Shown piece by piece: positions 61,476-64,000 of a stretch of 64,000 bases of DNA. The notes beneath the pieces were generated by a model, which had not been told where the DNA came from, ran no database searches, and saw only the letters and a list, made by a program, of their open reading frames with translations. Numbering within the stretch: position 1 is the stretch's first letter; each line of letters begins with the position of its first letter. Source of the stretch: Garcia nutans. Lineage: Eukaryota; Streptophyta; Magnoliopsida; Malpighiales; Euphorbiaceae. The DNA lies in contig CANTUV010000010.1 of assembly GCA_947685225.1 (NCBI GenBank), positions 2,294,001 to 2,358,000 of the forward strand, written 5' to 3'. A program made the translations under genes and the position numbers.

Positions 61476-63215
61476 TCAGTTGCTACCACCAGGTCCGCCA
61501 CCAAAGAGGTATCCCAGAGAAGACCCACCACCAGGGGCAGCATGGACCTTGGTTGAAGGTCGATCCTGAACCCAGTAAGAAAGCAGTTACGATGCAGAAG
61601 GACAACTTCACACTTTGCATGCAATGAAACATAATAACCATGTAACTGATAAAGATTAAAATAAACTCTTATTTGGGTGTTAAAAGCAGCTATTAAAAAA
61701 ATGTTCTCAAAGCTTCATAGACTTAAAGACATGATATCTATAACTACCTGTTTCAACCTCCAGAATGTTCCCATCCCATTAGCCTTTGTCTAAAGGGAGG
61801 CACACAACGAACACCATTGCAAACTTGCAAGATTGTAAAATATGAGAAATTATACAATATAACCGTGATTCCAACTAGGCATCCTGCTTAAAATGGCAAG
61901 CTAATCGAATAATGACATGCGTGAATGATTTTCCAAATTTCTCAAAGTGAACCCCTATAATTTGTCAAGTGATAAAATATAAAAATGTGTCATTATCTGA
62001 TTAGCTTTCTGTTCCAACTAGAATGCTTAGTTGAAATTACGATTATATTATATAATTTTTCGTAAAATATACAATTGCAATTAATGTCTCACAATTAACA
62101 TCATCTCTTGACTCTTGGTTGCTAATCATGCTGCTGATTAGTCTCATGATAAGCCTCCAAATTTCAAACATAAAACATAATCAACTGCCATGCAAATTAT
62201 ACAGTAGATATAACTACAGAAGAAATAAAGACGTGCAAGTAATAGTGCATTTTAGTTTAACATATGAACTAGTCCATGAAATCCCACACTCCAAACCCTA
62301 CCCTACTCTTTCTTTTTCCTATATAAATAAACCCCAGAAGATGCTATTTTGAGTTCTCATTCGCATTTCCCAGTAAGGGCTTGGGTCAAGTATCCAGTTG
62401 CATGCCTACTCCTTCATTAACAGCGGATCCTGCAATCAATATTATGTTTGATAGGACCTTGGAAAGAGAAATTATCAGCCTATACATGACAAATATAAAA
62501 AGCTTAGAAGTCTCCCCATTGTAGAGCAGATGGAAAGAAATTTTGACTTTGAACAGATTAGTAGATTTGGGAGTTGCATATAAAAGCAGTAATAGAAAAA
62601 TGTGAGCAAAAAGTCTATCCTTCATTACGCATGGAATTTTATGCAAAATTCTCCCTTGTTAGAAATTCAGAAGTGAATACCCAACAAATCTCAGAATGCC
62701 TGCACCAATAATTATTCTGTGCGATAAATTAAAAATTTATTACTTGCATATGTATTAAGCATGACAGTCCCTAGGTCAGATAGTTCCCATTCACTGCAAG
62801 AAAAATCCTAAAAGAAATTCAATCAAATAAGTAGCATCATCTAAAAAAAGGGAGCTGAACAAAATGCCTTACACCAAAAACATTTCAAGACAACTAAAAC
62901 AAGCTGTAAAGCATTCACAAAAACGTTGAAAAAAAATGAAACTACAGAAAATCATACCGTGATGAAGTTTCCAGTGTTTTGGCCATCTGCCCGCATATAG
63001 TTGTTTGTAGAGGAACTATTAATACCAGCAGGAAACTGCTTGCTGATTTCTATTGGCTGAGCCACAGCAGGTTTGGAGGGAGGTGGATTATTCAGAGGCT
63101 GAACATTGTTCGAAGCAGGTTGGGCATTGTTTGTTGTAGGCTTTGGAGCCTCTCCACTGCCAAATAGATAGCCCAATGAACTTTGCCCCCCTCCACTGCT
63201 AACTCCACGACCCAT
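61476..63215 (-). CDS. SPR1: SPIRAL1 family microtubule-associated protein
   Basis: SPIRAL1 proteins are small plant-specific proteins that bind cortical microtubules and plus ends and help keep cell growth straight. Two coding exons on the minus strand: 62958-63215 (86 codons, donor GTATGA) and 61476-61565 (acceptor CAG, stop TGA at 61478-61476). The 115-residue product has the two family hallmark repeats: GGGQSSLGYLFG near the N-terminus (residues 8-19) and GGGSSLGYLFGGG near the C-terminus. Between them lies a proline- and asparagine-rich linker, then NNYMRADGQNTGNF and DRPSTKVHAAPGG. The start MGRGVSSGGG is diagnostic, so the longer open frame upstream (to 63251) is leader sequence. It could be SPR1 itself or the SP1L2 paralogue. 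Intact. Confidence 0.96.
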
Positions 63216-64000
63216 GCTCTGAACTTTCGCCTCGAAAAGTGAAGAAAGCAAATCATCAGAACCATGAATGAATCATAAAAAGATGAAACGTATTCCAAGC
63301 AAGTCATTTCCTGGAATTTGTAAAATTATACCACATATTCATAATGAAAACACCAACGATGAACAAGTAAGATCCTTAAGCGTCATAACCTACATCACTA
63401 ACATTCAGTACTGAGACACCAAACAAGCTTCTGGGCTTAGTATAGTCACTCCCAATTTGCAAAATTACACAAGCATTAACTCCCATAATAGAATGCCCCC
63501 TAAAATTCAAAAAATTCCAAAAACCGGCACAAAATAATTACGAAAACTCCCTGCTGTTAAAAACCATTAGGTTTCTGCTCCAATCTCATCTCCAAGGAAG
63601 ATCCATTCAGATTTAATTATTTCCCAGTTCACTATAAATTATAAAATTCCGAAGAAATTAAAAAGAAAAAAAAGGCGGAATGTTAAAACAAACAACCCAA
63701 ATCATGGGCTTAATCCAGCAACCCAAAATCACAAGGAACAGAAATTAAAAATCCCAAAGAAAAAAAAACACATCCGAATCATTCTATTTCTAAATAAACT
63801 ACAAATAACCATAATGACATGAATTAACAGAATTGATCTAGCCCATTTCAGTTTAAACCCAAATTATGAAACAAAAATCCCAATCCAAAACCCACAATCT
63901 ATCTAAATTATCATACAAAACAACAACAGATCTAAAAGAAAAAATGCATTTTGAGCTTAGAATTAATTACCACTTCAAACGAGAAACAGTAAAACTGAAC
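63216..64000 (-). promoter_or_regulatory. 5' leader and upstream region of the SPIRAL1 gene
   Basis: AT-rich, with no credible coding exon on either strand. SPIRAL1 genes often have an intron in the 5' UTR, but I cannot place one here. Confidence 0.4.

Noticed and set aside
1..64000. CRISPR array, bacterial operon or phage system
   Set aside because: There are no regularly spaced repeats with unique spacers, and all identifiable genes are plant nuclear genes with introns.

Overview
The window reads as nuclear DNA of a eudicot plant. It is very AT-rich between genes, its genes have many introns with GT-AG borders, and it is full of plant retrotransposons, hAT transposons and SINEs. I cannot name the species from the sequence. 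I found no novel multi-gene system. The most interesting structure is a kinase gene whose first coding exon is split by a Copia retrotransposon and also carries two opposite frameshifts.

Layout. 1-2990 (minus): the 5' part of a cytosolic-type 6-phosphogluconolactonase gene that runs off the left edge. 2991-11537: its upstream region, then AT-rich intergenic DNA with decayed hAT-like fragments. 11538-16723: a 5.2-kb hAT element with 8-bp target-site duplications and a broken transposase. 16724-24753: AT-rich intergenic DNA, including a 1.3-kb TATATA/CATATA repeat field with inverted halves. 24754-30279: a nearly full-length but dead LINE. 30280-35508: intergenic DNA with a SINE inserted in an older repeat. 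35509-37703 (minus): a RimP/UPF0090-like gene. 39148-57537 (minus): a SIK1/Hippo-like STE20 kinase gene with 18 exons. Its introns hold another SINE, an organellar rRNA fragment, a non-autonomous hAT and several small duplications; its exon 1 holds the Copia element (51188-56916). 58102-60225 (plus): COQ4. 61476-63215 (minus): a SPIRAL1 gene.

The gene block RimP-like / SIK1 / COQ4 / SPIRAL1 resembles, from memory, two Arabidopsis neighbourhoods: At1g69210-At1g69220-At1g69230 (UPF0090, SIK1, SP1L2) and At2g03680-At2g03690 (SPR1, COQ4). This window would then show the order before Arabidopsis duplication and gene loss. The genes do not form one pathway: they cover the pentose phosphate pathway, organelle ribosome maturation, Hippo-like growth signalling, ubiquinone synthesis and cortical microtubules. 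SIK1 and COQ4 start divergently from a 564-bp shared intergenic segment.

Exon borders were deduced by hand from GT/AG sites, codon phase and remembered family sequences. Organism, expression and the reality of the frameshifts cannot be settled from this sequence alone.
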